Source: Brachybacterium sp. YJGR34
Lineage (GTDB): Bacteria; Actinomycetota; Actinomycetes; Actinomycetales; Dermabacteraceae
DNA length: 64,000 nucleotides
Direction: 5' to 3'
Assembly (NCBI RefSeq): GCF_003347015.1
Contig: NZ_PNFB01000015.1
Coordinates: forward strand, 32,129 to 96,128
A program made the position numbers and the translations under genes. This document shows positions 1 to 9,376 of the stretch, in pieces. Below the pieces are notes generated by a model. That model ran no database searches. It was not told the DNA's origin and saw only the letters and a list, made by a program, of their open reading frames with translations. How positions within the stretch are numbered: the stretch's first letter is position 1; each line of letters opens with the position of its first letter.

Positions 1-1251
<1,251 letters not shown>

Positions 1252-1331
1252 TCATGCCGCCGCCCTTGGATCCCCCACACCCTGGTCACCCGGTGTTCAC
1301 CTGCGGTCGTCCCCCCGTTCACGTGACCGTG

Positions 1332-2240
1332 TCACCGGTCCTCGACCGTGAGGTCCGGATCCGGGGCGGGGCGACCGGCGGACCCCTCGACCACGCGCCG
1401 GTAGCCGATGCGCCGCATCCAGCCGGGCGCAAAGCGGTACGCGCCGCGCATCGCGAGGTTGCGCAGGAAGGTCGCGGGGGTGGTCACGCGGTCGCGCGCC
1501 ATCTGCCACTGCAGCCGCACGTCGCTGGAGAAGAGGCGCCAGCCGCCGCGCCGGGCGAACAGCTCCTCGTCCACGCGGTAGTCCACGAGCACCTCGGCCA
1601 GGTTCCCCATCCGGGCGCCGCCCAGCATCATCCGCTCCCACAGCCAGTAGTCCTCCAGCAGGGGGAGGTCCCGGTAGCCGCCGACGGCGAGCGCGACCGA
1701 GCGTCGCAGCACCACCGTCGGGTGATGGAAGGGGCTGTGGTACGGCAGGTACTCGACGATCTCCTCGTGCCGCAGGGGGCGGCGGCGCAGCGGCCCGCGG
1801 CCTCGCGGCACCCGATCGCTGAACTCCTGCATCCCGGCGCCGAGCAGATCCAGCGGCCGAGGGTCCTCCTCCGTGCCGTCCATGCGCGGGATCTGGAGGG
1901 CGAAGCGCTCGGGACGGCACAGGTCGTCGCTGTCGGCGCGGGCGACCAGCTCGTGCGGGGAGGCCTCGAGCCCGTCCTGCAGGGCGGCGGCCACGCCCCG
2001 ATGCCGGTCGTGGCGCAGCACCTGCGCCGGACCGAACTCCCCCGACTCCACGCGGGCCACGAGCGCCTCGAGGTCCTCGGGCAGCGGCCCGTCGACGGTC
2101 AGGAGCAGGAGGTCCGGGGCCAGCTGCTGCTCCCGGGTCGCCGAGGAGAGCGCGATCTCCACCCGGGAGGCGCGGTCCCGGCCCCACAGCGGCATCAGCA
2201 CCGAGAACGGGGCGGAACGGCCCGGTGCGTCGCTGGTCAC
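1332..2240 (-). CDS. GT2-family glycosyltransferase
   Basis: A 302-residue GT-A type glycosyltransferase that probably transfers a sugar from a nucleotide-sugar donor to a lipid-linked glycan at the cytoplasmic face of the membrane. The N-terminus has the GT2 opening SVLMPLWGRD, and the metal-binding region is ARADSDDLCRPERF (DSDD near residue 100). The acceptor-side segment HHPTVVLRR followed by LLEDYWLWERM is typical of the EpsE/WaaE-like branch of GT2. No transmembrane segment is evident. Its ATG overlaps the stop codon of the upstream GT2 gene by 4 nt, so the two are probably co-translated. Donor and acceptor cannot be read from the sequence; the location next to glf makes galactofuranose one option. 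Confidence 0.85.
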   Translation of the reverse strand: MTSDAPGRSAPFSVLMPLWGRDRASRVEIALSSATREQQLAPDLLLLTVDGPLPEDLEALVARVESGEFGPAQVLRHDRHRGVAAALQDGLEASPHELVARADSDDLCRPERFALQIPRMDGTEEDPRPLDLLGAGMQEFSDRVPRGRGPLRRRPLRHEEIVEYLPYHSPFHHPTVVLRRSVALAVGGYRDLPLLEDYWLWERMMLGGARMGNLAEVLVDYRVDEELFARRGGWRLFSSDVRLQWQMARDRVTTPATFLRNLAMRGAYRFAPGWMRRIGYRRVVEGSAGRPAPDPDLTVEDR

Positions 2241-3244
2241 CGTCCCGCCGCCCGATCGATCGCGCGGACATCACCGGCGACCTCCGGCTCGCCGCTGAGC
2301 ACCACGGCCGTCGGGCGCGGACGGCGCCGCACCGCGGCGAGCAGACCCCGCAGCCCCACGGGGACGAGAGCCCCTCGATGGCGCAGCAGCTGTCGACCCC
2401 AGGCCACGGCCGTGCTCCCGCCGTGCAGCACCTTCTCGAGCGGCGAGAAGGAGTCGGTGCGCAGCAGCGCCCACAGCCGGTTGCGCACGTCGTAGTAGAA
2501 GCGGGACCCCGGGGAGGCCTGCGCGTTCGAGAACAGCGCGGTGCGATGCTCGACGACGGAGCCGGGGACCTGCAGGCCGCGGCCGCGGCGCAGCAGTCGC
2601 CCGGTGTGCTCGAAGTCGTCGGACCAGATGAAGTAGTCCGCGTACGGCAGGCCCAGCCGGCGCACGTCCTGACCGTTGAGCAGGGCGGAGACGTAGCTCG
2701 CGGTGCGGATCGGCCGGCCGCCGGCCCGCGCGGCGTCCCGCTTCTCGCGGGAGCTCACGAAGAGCCGGGTGCGCTGGGTGTTCATCGGGTGGTCGCGGCC
2801 GTCGGTCCAGACCGCCCGCGAGCTGAGCACGGACAGCCGCACCGGCGAGGCCTCGAGCGCGCCGAGCAGCGCGCCGAGCGCCCCGGGGCGCGGCACGGTG
2901 TCGTCGTCCATCACCCAGATCCAGTCGGCGTCGTGGCGCTGCAGCGCCCGGGCGATGCCGGCGGCGAAGCCGCCCGCCCCGCCGACGTTCCGCCGCAGGT
3001 GGACGACGTCCGCGCCCAGCGGGTGCTCGTCCGCGACGGCCCCGCTGCGATCCGTGGAGGCGTTGTCGATGACGACGACGGCGTCCGGCACGCGGTCCTG
3101 GGCGGCGAGACCGTCCAGGCACTCGCCCAGCAGCTGCTCACGGTTGTAGGTGACGACCACGGCGACGACGACCGCGGAGGACGCCTCGGGGTGTGCGGTC
3201 GCGGAACGGGGCATCCGATCTCCGTCGGGTGCGGGCTGATTCAC
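2237..3244 (-). CDS. GT2-family glycosyltransferase, GlfT1/rhamnosyltransferase-like
   Basis: A 335-residue GT2 protein with VVVTYNREQLL at the N-terminus, the donor and metal motif WIWVMDDDTVPRP (DDD near residue 110), and the acceptor motif YFIWSDDFEHTGRLLRRG. The pattern (W)DD.E is shared with galactofuranosyl- and rhamnosyltransferases such as GlfT1 and WbbL. I chose the GTG at 3244 because AGGAGG lies 5 nt before it; an ATG at 3214 is the alternative. The frame stays open further upstream without a good start. It is divergent from the LCP gene and is followed by another GT2 gene with a 4-nt overlap, then glf. A role in galactofuranan or another wall polysaccharide is inferred. Confidence 0.85.
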   Translation of the reverse strand: MNQPAPDGDRMPRSATAHPEASSAVVVAVVVTYNREQLLGECLDGLAAQDRVPDAVVVIDNASTDRSGAVADEHPLGADVVHLRRNVGGAGGFAAGIARALQRHDADWIWVMDDDTVPRPGALGALLGALEASPVRLSVLSSRAVWTDGRDHPMNTQRTRLFVSSREKRDAARAGGRPIRTASYVSALLNGQDVRRLGLPYADYFIWSDDFEHTGRLLRRGRGLQVPGSVVEHRTALFSNAQASPGSRFYYDVRNRLWALLRTDSFSPLEKVLHGGSTAVAWGRQLLRHRGALVPVGLRGLLAAVRRRPRPTAVVLSGEPEVAGDVRAIDRAAGR

Positions 3245-3290
3245 TGCGCCTCCTGCGGGGTGGTGACGGCCGCCGCGGCGGCGCCCCTCC

Positions 3291-3296
3291 AGTGTA
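3291..3296 (-). promoter_or_regulatory. Possible -10 element for the GT2 operon
   Basis: TACACT on the minus strand matches TANNNT and would start a transcript about 40 nt before the GTG at 3244. There is no clear -35. It lies in the 277-bp divergent region between the GT2 gene and the LCP gene. Confidence 0.3.
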
Positions 3297-3415
3297 CGGA
3301 GCGAGGCTGGACGGCCGCGGAAGGCGCATGAGGGCGGTGTGAAGGTTCCAGGGAGGTTCTCGTGACGGAGCCGCCGCGACCCGGGCGGCGCCGACGCGCA
3401 TCGCCGCGGGGCCGC

Positions 3416-3421
3416 TACTCT
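3416..3421 (+). promoter_or_regulatory. Possible -10 element for the LCP gene
   Basis: TACTCT fits TANNNT and would give a leader of about 95 nt before the GTG at 3522. No good -35 is visible, so this is tentative. Confidence 0.25.
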
Positions 3422-3521
3422 GTCCAGCGCCGCACGCGTCCCGGGCACCTCGGACCCGCCGGACGATGCGGAGCACGAGACGTCCGCACGCCGCACGGTT
3501 CCGACCGGGAAGGAGACAGCA

Positions 3522-4721
3522 GTGAGCGATCAGCAGCCACCGCGCTCCCCACGTCCGGGAGGTCCCCGCCGGCCCCCCGCCAGCCGCGCCCGCGCCGGGG
3601 GCAGCGCCCGTCCGGTCCCGGGCACCTCCGATCCACGGGGCGGGGCCGGGCCGCCGCGAGCCCGGGTGCCCACGAGCAGACACCGGGAGGAGGCCCGCGG
3701 GAGCGCGACCCCCGCCGGAGCGCTCCCCCCTGAGGACGCCGGCGGGTTCCCTCCCGACGGACCGCCTCCTCCGCGCCGGCCGCGGCGCCGCTCCCGCGTC
3801 CCGCGCCCCGTCCGCCTGGGCATCACCCTGCTGGCGCTGGTGCTCGTGATCACTCTGGGATGGGGCGCTGGGCTGACGGTGTGGGCCGACAGCCGCATCG
3901 AGCACGTCGACGCGCTCTCGGACGCGGAGAACACCCCCGGCACCACCTATCTCATCGCCGGCTCCGACCGGCGCGACGGGGAGGCGGTCGGGGACGACGG
4001 CACCGAGGGCGCTCGCACCGACACGATCATGCTCCTGCACAAGGCGCCGAACGGCTCCAGCTACCTCATCTCCCTCCCCCGCGACACCCTGGTCGACATC
4101 CCCGGCCACGGCGGGTACAAGCTCAACGCCGCCTACGCCTTCGGCGGAGCCCCGCTGCTGGTCGAGACCGTCGAGCAGTTCACGGGGCTGACCATCGACC
4201 ACTACGTCGAGGTCGGCTTCGACGGCGTCGCCGAGGTGGTCGACGCGGTGGGGTACGTGACCCTGTGCGTCGACGAGGACGTGGACGACGAGAAGTCGGG
4301 TCTGCACATGACCGAGGGTTGCCACGACGTCGGCGGCGAGGAGGCGCTCGCCTTCGTGCGCGCCCGGTACTTCGATCCCACGGCCGACATGGGTCGCCAG
4401 CAGCGTCAGCAGCAGTTCATCGCGGCACTCATGGACCGCGTCCTCTCCCCCGCGGTGATCCTGAACCCGATCACGCAGGTCCGCCTCGCCGGTGCCGGCT
4501 CCGATGCTCTGACCACCAGCGACGGCACAGGGATCGTCGATGTGGGCCGGATGGGTCTGACCGCGAACCGCGCCATGGGCTCGGGCACGTACGCGATCCC
4601 GATCGAGGATCCCGAGTACCAGACCAACAACTCGGGCGTCGCGATCCTCACCGACGAGGAGGACATCGCGACCTTCTTCGACGCCGTGGAGGACGGCTCC
4701 GCGCAGCCCGAGGAGGGCTGA
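3522..4721 (+). CDS. LytR-CpsA-Psr (LCP) family glycopolymer phosphotransferase
   Basis: LCP enzymes act outside the membrane and transfer undecaprenyl-phosphate-linked glycopolymers onto peptidoglycan. The protein has 399 residues: a long Pro/Arg-rich cytoplasmic N-terminus (about 1-95), one transmembrane helix (about 98-120), and the LCP domain from about 142. Diagnostic motifs are LIAGSDRR, ARTDTIMLLH, ISLPRDTLVDIPG and KLNAAYAFGG, which carry the Arg and Asp residues that bind the pyrophosphate and Mg2+. A later FVRARYF segment is also typical. The GTG start follows GAAGGAG at a spacing of 5 nt. It is divergent from glycosyltransferase genes, which supports attachment of the local glycan to the wall. 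The N-terminal tail (nearly 100 residues of low complexity) is longer than in many LCP proteins. Confidence 0.93.
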   Translation: MSDQQPPRSPRPGGPRRPPASRARAGGSARPVPGTSDPRGGAGPPRARVPTSRHREEARGSATPAGALPPEDAGGFPPDGPPPPRRPRRRSRVPRPVRLGITLLALVLVITLGWGAGLTVWADSRIEHVDALSDAENTPGTTYLIAGSDRRDGEAVGDDGTEGARTDTIMLLHKAPNGSSYLISLPRDTLVDIPGHGGYKLNAAYAFGGAPLLVETVEQFTGLTIDHYVEVGFDGVAEVVDAVGYVTLCVDEDVDDEKSGLHMTEGCHDVGGEEALAFVRARYFDPTADMGRQQRQQQFIAALMDRVLSPAVILNPITQVRLAGAGSDALTTSDGTGIVDVGRMGLTANRAMGSGTYAIPIEDPEYQTNNSGVAILTDEEDIATFFDAVEDGSAQPEEG

Positions 4722-4732
4722 GCGCGGGGGCG

Positions 4733-4749
4733 GCGGCCCGCCGGGCCGC
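4733..4749. terminator. Short hairpin between convergent genes
   Basis: GCGGCCC, a 3-nt loop and GGGCCGC form a perfect 7-bp stem in the 28-bp gap between the LCP gene and the convergent GT2 gene. There is no T-tract. It may serve both strands. Confidence 0.45.
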
Positions 4750-5469
4750 TCAGCGGAAGAGCATGTCGATGACGATGTTCACCGAGTTCAGCACCGACTG
4801 GCCCTTCGAGCGGGAGTAGTCGGTGTAGAGGATGTGGACCGGATGCTCCGCCACCGTGAGGTGGTGGCGCCCGATCTCCTCGACGATCTCCGAGGCGTGC
4901 GCCATCCGGTTCTGCTCGATGGTGATCTTCTCGCAGGCCTCGCGCCCCATCACCCGCAGGCCGTTGTGCGCATCGGTGAGCTTCACCCCGCTGGTGAGGT
5001 TCGAGTACCAGACCGCGCCGCGCAGCACGACCCGCTTGAGCAGCCCGGGCTGGGTGCGCGCGTCGAGGAAGCGGGAGCCGAGCACGATGTCGACCCCCTC
5101 TCGCTCGCGCTGGGCGATCATCGACGCGGCGTCGTCGACCTGGTGCTGGCCGTCGGAGTCGAAGGTCACGACCTGGCGCATCGCGGGGTCCCGCAGCGCG
5201 TAGTCGATGCCGGTCTTCAGCGCCGCGCCCTGTCCCATGTTGTACGGATGGCGCACCACCGCGGCGCCGGCCCGCTCGGCGATCTCCGCCGAGTCGTCCT
5301 GGCTGCCGTCGTCGACGGCCACCACCAGCGGATAGCGGGTGCGCAGATCACGGATCACGTCCCCGACCACCTGCCCCTCGTTGAACAGGGGGACGACGAA
5401 CCAGGTGGTGTCCAGCCCCGGCGAGGCGTTCCCGCGCTCCGGATCGTCCACGGGATCGGTCGTGCTCAC
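4750..5469 (-). CDS. DPM1-like GT2 glycosyltransferase (polyprenyl-phosphate sugar synthase type)
   Basis: This 239-residue protein resembles dolichyl/polyprenyl-phosphate mannose or glucose synthases, which load a sugar on polyprenyl phosphate at the inner membrane face. Visible motifs are WFVVPLFNEG, VVAVDDGSQDDS, NMGQGAALKTGI and the metal motif TFDSDGQHQ, followed by DIVLGSRFLD and DAHNGLRVM. The end VNIVIDMLF could be a short membrane-facing segment, but there are no large C-terminal membrane domains. The GTG at 5469 was chosen because AGGAGGAG precedes it; an ATG 24 codons upstream lacks this. Genes of this type are often next to a DUF2304 gene, and one lies at 6966 across the divergent promoter. 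It may feed lipid-linked sugar to the GT-C-like proteins in this locus (inference). Confidence 0.88.
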   Translation of the reverse strand: MSTTDPVDDPERGNASPGLDTTWFVVPLFNEGQVVGDVIRDLRTRYPLVVAVDDGSQDDSAEIAERAGAAVVRHPYNMGQGAALKTGIDYALRDPAMRQVVTFDSDGQHQVDDAASMIAQREREGVDIVLGSRFLDARTQPGLLKRVVLRGAVWYSNLTSGVKLTDAHNGLRVMGREACEKITIEQNRMAHASEIVEEIGRHHLTVAEHPVHILYTDYSRSKGQSVLNSVNIVIDMLFR

Positions 5470-5553
5470 GTGCTCTCCTCCTGGACTGCCGTGCGGACGC
5501 GGCGGCGAAGCGGCGGGCGGCCGACGTGCAGGATCCTGCACGGCCGATGAGGA

Positions 5554-5559
5554 TACCCT
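5554..5559 (+). promoter_or_regulatory. Possible -10 element for the dehydrogenase operon
   Basis: TACCCT, preceded by GGA, matches TANNNT and sits about 75 bp before the GTG at 5636 in a divergent intergenic region. No obvious -35 was found. Confidence 0.3.
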
Positions 5560-5635
5560 GTCACGGTGGGCCGCCCCCGGTGGTCATCGACGCGCATGCG
5601 GCGCCCCCGCGGGCGCCCGGAATGAAGGAGATCAC

Positions 5636-6961
5636 GTGAGGACTGCTGTTGTCGCCCTGGGGAAGATCGGCCTGCCGCTGGCCGTTCAGTTCGCCGATGC
5701 CGGGCACGAGGTCATCGGAGTCGACACCAATCCGCGCCAGGTCGAGCTGATCAACCAGGCGAAGGAGCCCTTCCCCGGTGAGGCGCACCTGCAGGAGAAG
5801 CTCAGCGAGCTGGTGCCCGCCGGTCGCCTGCGGGCGACCACCGACTACGCCGAGGCGATCCCCGGTGCCGACGCCGTGGTGATCGTGGTGCCCCTGTTCG
5901 TGGACGACGCCACCTGGGAGCCGGACTTCGCCTGGATGGACTCCGCGACCCGTTCCCTGGCCGAGCACCTGGCCCCGGGCACCCTCGTCTCCTACGAGAC
6001 CACCCTGCCGGTGGGCACCCTGCGCACCCGCTTCGTGCCCATGATCGAGGAGATCTCCGGGCTGAAGGAGTCCGAGGGCTTCCACGCCGTGTTCTCCCCC
6101 GAGCGGGTGCTGACCGGCCGCGTGTTCGCGGACCTGCGCAAGTACCCCAAGCTCATCGGAGCGCTCACCGCCTCCGGCGCCGAGAAGGCGCGGGAGTTCT
6201 ACGAGTCCGCCCTGACCTTCGACGAGCGACCCGACCTCCCCCGCCCCAACGGCGTGTGGGACCTGGGCAGCCCCGAGGCGTCCGAGCTCGCCAAGCTCGC
6301 CGAGACCACCTACCGCGACGTGAACATCGCGCTGGCCAACGAGTTCGCGCTGTTCGCGCAGGACCACGGCATCGACGTGTACAAGGTGATCGAGGCCAGC
6401 AACTCCCAGCCCTACTCCCACATCCATTCCCCCGGCATCGCCGTGGGCGGACACTGCATCCCGGTCTACCCGCGGCTGTACCTGTCCACCGATCCGGCGG
6501 CGACCACCGTGCGCACGGCGCGCACGCTCAACGCCTCCGTGCCCGCGCACCTCGTGCAGCGGGCCGCGGGCCTGCTGGGCTCCCTCGAGGGGAAGAAGGC
6601 CGTGGTGCTCGGCGCGTCCTACCGCACCGGTGTGAAGGAGACCGCGTTCTCCGGCGTGTTCCCCGTCGTCGAGGCGCTGCGCGAGCACGGCGCCGAGGTC
6701 GCGGTGCACGACACCTACTACGACGACGAGGAGATCCGCGGCTTCGGCTGGGAGCCCTACCACGTCGGAGAGGCCGCCGACCTCGTCATCGTCCAGACCA
6801 ACCACCCCGAGTACGCGCAGCTCGGCGCCGCCGACGTCCCCGGCGTCGCCCTGATCGTGGACGGGCGCAACATCACCACCGCCGAGAACTGGGTGGGCAC
6901 CCCCCGCCTCGTCCTCGGCGACGGCTCCGCCTCCACCCACCAGCAGGCCGAGGAGGCCTGA
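5636..6961 (+). CDS. UDP-HexNAc/UDP-glucose 6-dehydrogenase family protein (WbpA/WecC-like)
   Basis: A 441-residue nucleotide-sugar dehydrogenase that oxidises C6 of a UDP-sugar to the uronate with NAD+. The N-terminal Rossmann motif is VALGKIGLPLA, and the catalytic Cys274 is in VGGHCIPVYP. The GGHCIP form and the preceding SNSQPYSHIHSPG segment are more typical of UDP-HexNAc dehydrogenases than of UDP-glucose dehydrogenase (which has GGxCFPKD). The C-terminal domain contains VLGASYRTGVKETAFS. The GTG start at 5636 has GAAGGAG 5 nt upstream. It heads an operon with DUF2304, DUF6541 and acyltransferase genes. It could supply UDP-GlcNAcA, the first step of the ManNAc3NAcA pathway proposed for this locus; substrate choice is inference. 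Confidence 0.9.
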   Translation: MRTAVVALGKIGLPLAVQFADAGHEVIGVDTNPRQVELINQAKEPFPGEAHLQEKLSELVPAGRLRATTDYAEAIPGADAVVIVVPLFVDDATWEPDFAWMDSATRSLAEHLAPGTLVSYETTLPVGTLRTRFVPMIEEISGLKESEGFHAVFSPERVLTGRVFADLRKYPKLIGALTASGAEKAREFYESALTFDERPDLPRPNGVWDLGSPEASELAKLAETTYRDVNIALANEFALFAQDHGIDVYKVIEASNSQPYSHIHSPGIAVGGHCIPVYPRLYLSTDPAATTVRTARTLNASVPAHLVQRAAGLLGSLEGKKAVVLGASYRTGVKETAFSGVFPVVEALREHGAEVAVHDTYYDDEEIRGFGWEPYHVGEAADLVIVQTNHPEYAQLGAADVPGVALIVDGRNITTAENWVGTPRLVLGDGSASTHQQAEEA

Positions 6962-6965
6962 GCCG

Positions 6966-7391
6966 ATGGGCGCCCCGGACCTGATCCTCGCCCTGGGCCC
7001 CGCCCTCGGGGTGGGCAGCCGCACGTTCATCATCCAGCTCCTGCTGGTGCTGGGCATCGTGGCGATCATCGGCTGGCTGTTCGCCAAGCGCGGCGCCAAG
7101 CAGCTCGCGGTGCGCCGTCTGCTGGTCATCGCCTTCGCGGTGTTCGCCGTGCTGACGGTCCTCTTCCCCGGGGTGCTCTCACGGGTCGCGAACCTGGTGG
7201 GCGTGGGCCGCGGAGCGGACCTGCTGCTGTACGCGACGGTGCTGGTCCTGCTGGGCTTCCTCGCGCTGCAGGAGGCCCGCACGAAGGCCGCCGAGAAGCG
7301 GACCACCTACCTGGCACGCCGACTGGCCCTGGACGAGGCGGAGCACGCGGTGGACTACCGCGAGAGGTCTCTGCGCGCCCACGAGGGATGA
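6966..7391 (+). CDS. DUF2304 membrane protein
   Basis: A 141-residue protein with three predicted membrane helices (about residues 20-40, 53-69 and 80-100) and a charged C-terminal tail ending ERSLRAHEG. Its length and the FIIQLLLVLGIVAIIGWLF start match DUF2304, a small membrane family often encoded beside DPM1-like GT2 enzymes and thought to assist or anchor them. The start is 4 nt after the dehydrogenase stop codon, and its own stop overlaps the start of the next gene (ATGA), so it is part of the same operon. The biochemical role is unknown. The GT2 partner here would be the divergent gene at 4750-5469. Confidence 0.82.
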   Translation: MGAPDLILALGPALGVGSRTFIIQLLLVLGIVAIIGWLFAKRGAKQLAVRRLLVIAFAVFAVLTVLFPGVLSRVANLVGVGRGADLLLYATVLVLLGFLALQEARTKAAEKRTTYLARRLALDEAEHAVDYRERSLRAHEG

Positions 7392-9376
7392 TCTCCCTGC
7401 TCGTCCTGCTCCTCGCGATCCTCGTCGTCCTCGCGGCGGCGTACCTGCCCGGGTACGCCGCCGTGCGGATGCTCGGAGGCTCCCCCCTGCTCGCCCTCGC
7501 CCTCGCCCCGGCGCTCGGCGCGGCGATCGGCGGGATGGGTGCCGTCGCCGCGGCGATGATCGGCCTGCGCTGGTCGCTGCTGCCCTTCGCGCTCGGCGCG
7601 GCGGTGCTGATCGCGGCGTGCTGGGGGCTGCGCCGGGTCGGGCTGCGCCTGCCCGCCACAGTGCTCGACGGCCCGCTCGCCCCGTCGCGCGCCGTTCCGC
7701 TCGCACCGCTCTGGCTGACGGGCGCCCTCGCCATCGCCGTGCTGCCGATCGCGCAGCAGGCCGGCCGGCCCGATGCGATCCTCGAGCGCTGGGACACCCT
7801 CTACCACCTCTCGGCGCTGGAATGGATCCGGGAGGGCGGGGACGCCTCGAGCCTCCACCTCGGCGCGGTCGCGACCACCACCGGGGAGACCTCCTTCTAC
7901 CCCGCCGCCTTCCACGCCCTGGCGACGCTGACCCCGTGGGGCACGACCCCCGTGCTGCTCAACGGCGCCGTCCTCGCTCTCGCCGTGGTCCCCTGGGTGC
8001 TGGGCGCCGCCCTGCTGGCCCGGGCCGTGCTCCCCGCGATCCCCTGGGCGCCCTTCGCCGCGGCGACAGCGGCGGCGCTGATCCCCGCCGCTCCCCTGGA
8101 CCTGTGGATCCACCTCTCGCCGATCCCCAATCTCACCGGCTTCGCGGCGATGACCGGCGCACTCGCCGGCGCAGCCGCCCTGTGGGGAGCGCTGCTGAAG
8201 GACCCGGCCCGCTCGTCCTCCGACCGCGTCGGAGAAGGACCCGTCCCGGCGGGGCGCTTCTCGACCTCACTGGCCGCCCTGGCGGCGGTGGGCCTGGCCG
8301 GAGTGGGGCTGGGCCTCCTGCATCCCAACGTCGCGGTCACCGCCCTGATCCTGCTCACGGTGCTCACCGCGGTCACCGGCGCCACCTCCTGGCGGGCGCA
8401 CCCCGCCCTGATCGCCGTGCCCGTGCTGGCCCTGCTGCCGGTCGCCCTGCTCTCCTACACACCGCTGGGCTCCCAGGTCACGGGCTTCAACGGTGGGCTG
8501 GAGGTGTCCTGGTGGCTCGCACTCGGCGAGGTCGCCCTGGGTCTGCTCACGGTGTGGCCGATGGCGCTCGGCGTGGTGCTCGCGGTGCTCTGGTGGCCCG
8601 GCCTGATCGTCGCGCTGCGCTCCTCCGCCCTGCGCTGGCTGGGCATCGCCTGGCTGGTCATGACCGTGATCTATCTCGATGCGGCCCTGGACTCCCCGCT
8701 GAACCTCTCGGCCCTGTACTACCGCGGCCAGGACCGCGTCGCGGTGCCGCTGGCGATGCTGTCCGCGGTGCTCGTGGTCCCGGGCCTGCGTGCCTGGTCG
8801 CAGCTGCTGCGCGGCCTCGGGCGGGACCCTCGCGAAGGACGGCGCCGGCGCCTCGCCTCCCCGGTGGTGGCGGTCCTGGTGGCCGCCGCGGTCGTCGCGG
8901 GCCTCGCCTCGATCCCCGCGCGCAGCGACAACGCCGCGAAGAACCTGGCCCCGGACTACCCGGGCCGCGGTCGCTTCCTCCAGGCCGAGGAGCGGGAGCT
9001 CTTCGAGCAGGAGGTCCCCGCGATGGATCCCGACGGCACCGTGCTGGCCAGCCCGTTCTCCGGCGCCGCGCACCTGTACGCGATGTTCGGGCAGGACGTG
9101 CGGTTGAAGGTCGCCGGGATGGCGTACTCCGATCTGGACCGCGACCTCATCTACGCCACCGAGGATGCCGCGACCGACCCCGCCTCCTGCCGCCTCCTCG
9201 AGGAGAACGGCATCTGGTACGTCTACCAGGAGATCCAGCCGTACAACCGTCACAAGACCTCCGATTCCGTGAACTACGCGGGGACGGACCTCGGCACCGT
9301 CCTGTTCCACACCGACCATTCGCGGATGATCCAGATCGACTGCGACCCGGGAGACGGGAGCTATGACCCCCACTGA
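7388..9376 (+). CDS. Polytopic membrane protein, DUF6541-like (possible GT-C glycosyltransferase)
   Basis: A 662-residue protein with many hydrophobic segments across residues 1-480 and a soluble C-terminal part of about 150 residues. Near residue 135 it has ERWDTLYHLSALEWIREGGD, then GETSFYPAAFHALATLTPW. An aspartate in the first long extracytoplasmic loop of a polytopic protein is the layout of GT-C glycosyltransferases, which use polyprenyl-phosphate sugars. A second protein with the same motif lies at 19732-21714. The C-terminal domain contains LLEENGIWYVY and a final Cys. Membership of DUF6541 is from memory; the GT-C reading is inference. It overlaps DUF2304 (ATGA) upstream and the acyltransferase gene by 14 nt downstream. 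Confidence 0.7.
   Translation: MISLLVLLLAILVVLAAAYLPGYAAVRMLGGSPLLALALAPALGAAIGGMGAVAAAMIGLRWSLLPFALGAAVLIAACWGLRRVGLRLPATVLDGPLAPSRAVPLAPLWLTGALAIAVLPIAQQAGRPDAILERWDTLYHLSALEWIREGGDASSLHLGAVATTTGETSFYPAAFHALATLTPWGTTPVLLNGAVLALAVVPWVLGAALLARAVLPAIPWAPFAAATAAALIPAAPLDLWIHLSPIPNLTGFAAMTGALAGAAALWGALLKDPARSSSDRVGEGPVPAGRFSTSLAALAAVGLAGVGLGLLHPNVAVTALILLTVLTAVTGATSWRAHPALIAVPVLALLPVALLSYTPLGSQVTGFNGGLEVSWWLALGEVALGLLTVWPMALGVVLAVLWWPGLIVALRSSALRWLGIAWLVMTVIYLDAALDSPLNLSALYYRGQDRVAVPLAMLSAVLVVPGLRAWSQLLRGLGRDPREGRRRRLASPVVAVLVAAAVVAGLASIPARSDNAAKNLAPDYPGRGRFLQAEERELFEQEVPAMDPDGTVLASPFSGAAHLYAMFGQDVRLKVAGMAYSDLDRDLIYATEDAATDPASCRLLEENGIWYVYQEIQPYNRHKTSDSVNYAGTDLGTVLFHTDHSRMIQIDCDPGDGSYDPH

Noticed and set aside
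1323..1335. GTGAC-N3-GTCAC inverted repeat as a CRP/GlxR site
   Set aside because: The central spacing is one base short of the usual TGTGA-N6-TCACA pattern, and it overlaps the stop codon of a GT2 gene.
7618..9366. Arg/Pro/Gly-rich open frame within the DUF6541-like gene
   Set aside because: It has the composition of a frame-shifted shadow and no motif; the membrane protein frame is the coding one.
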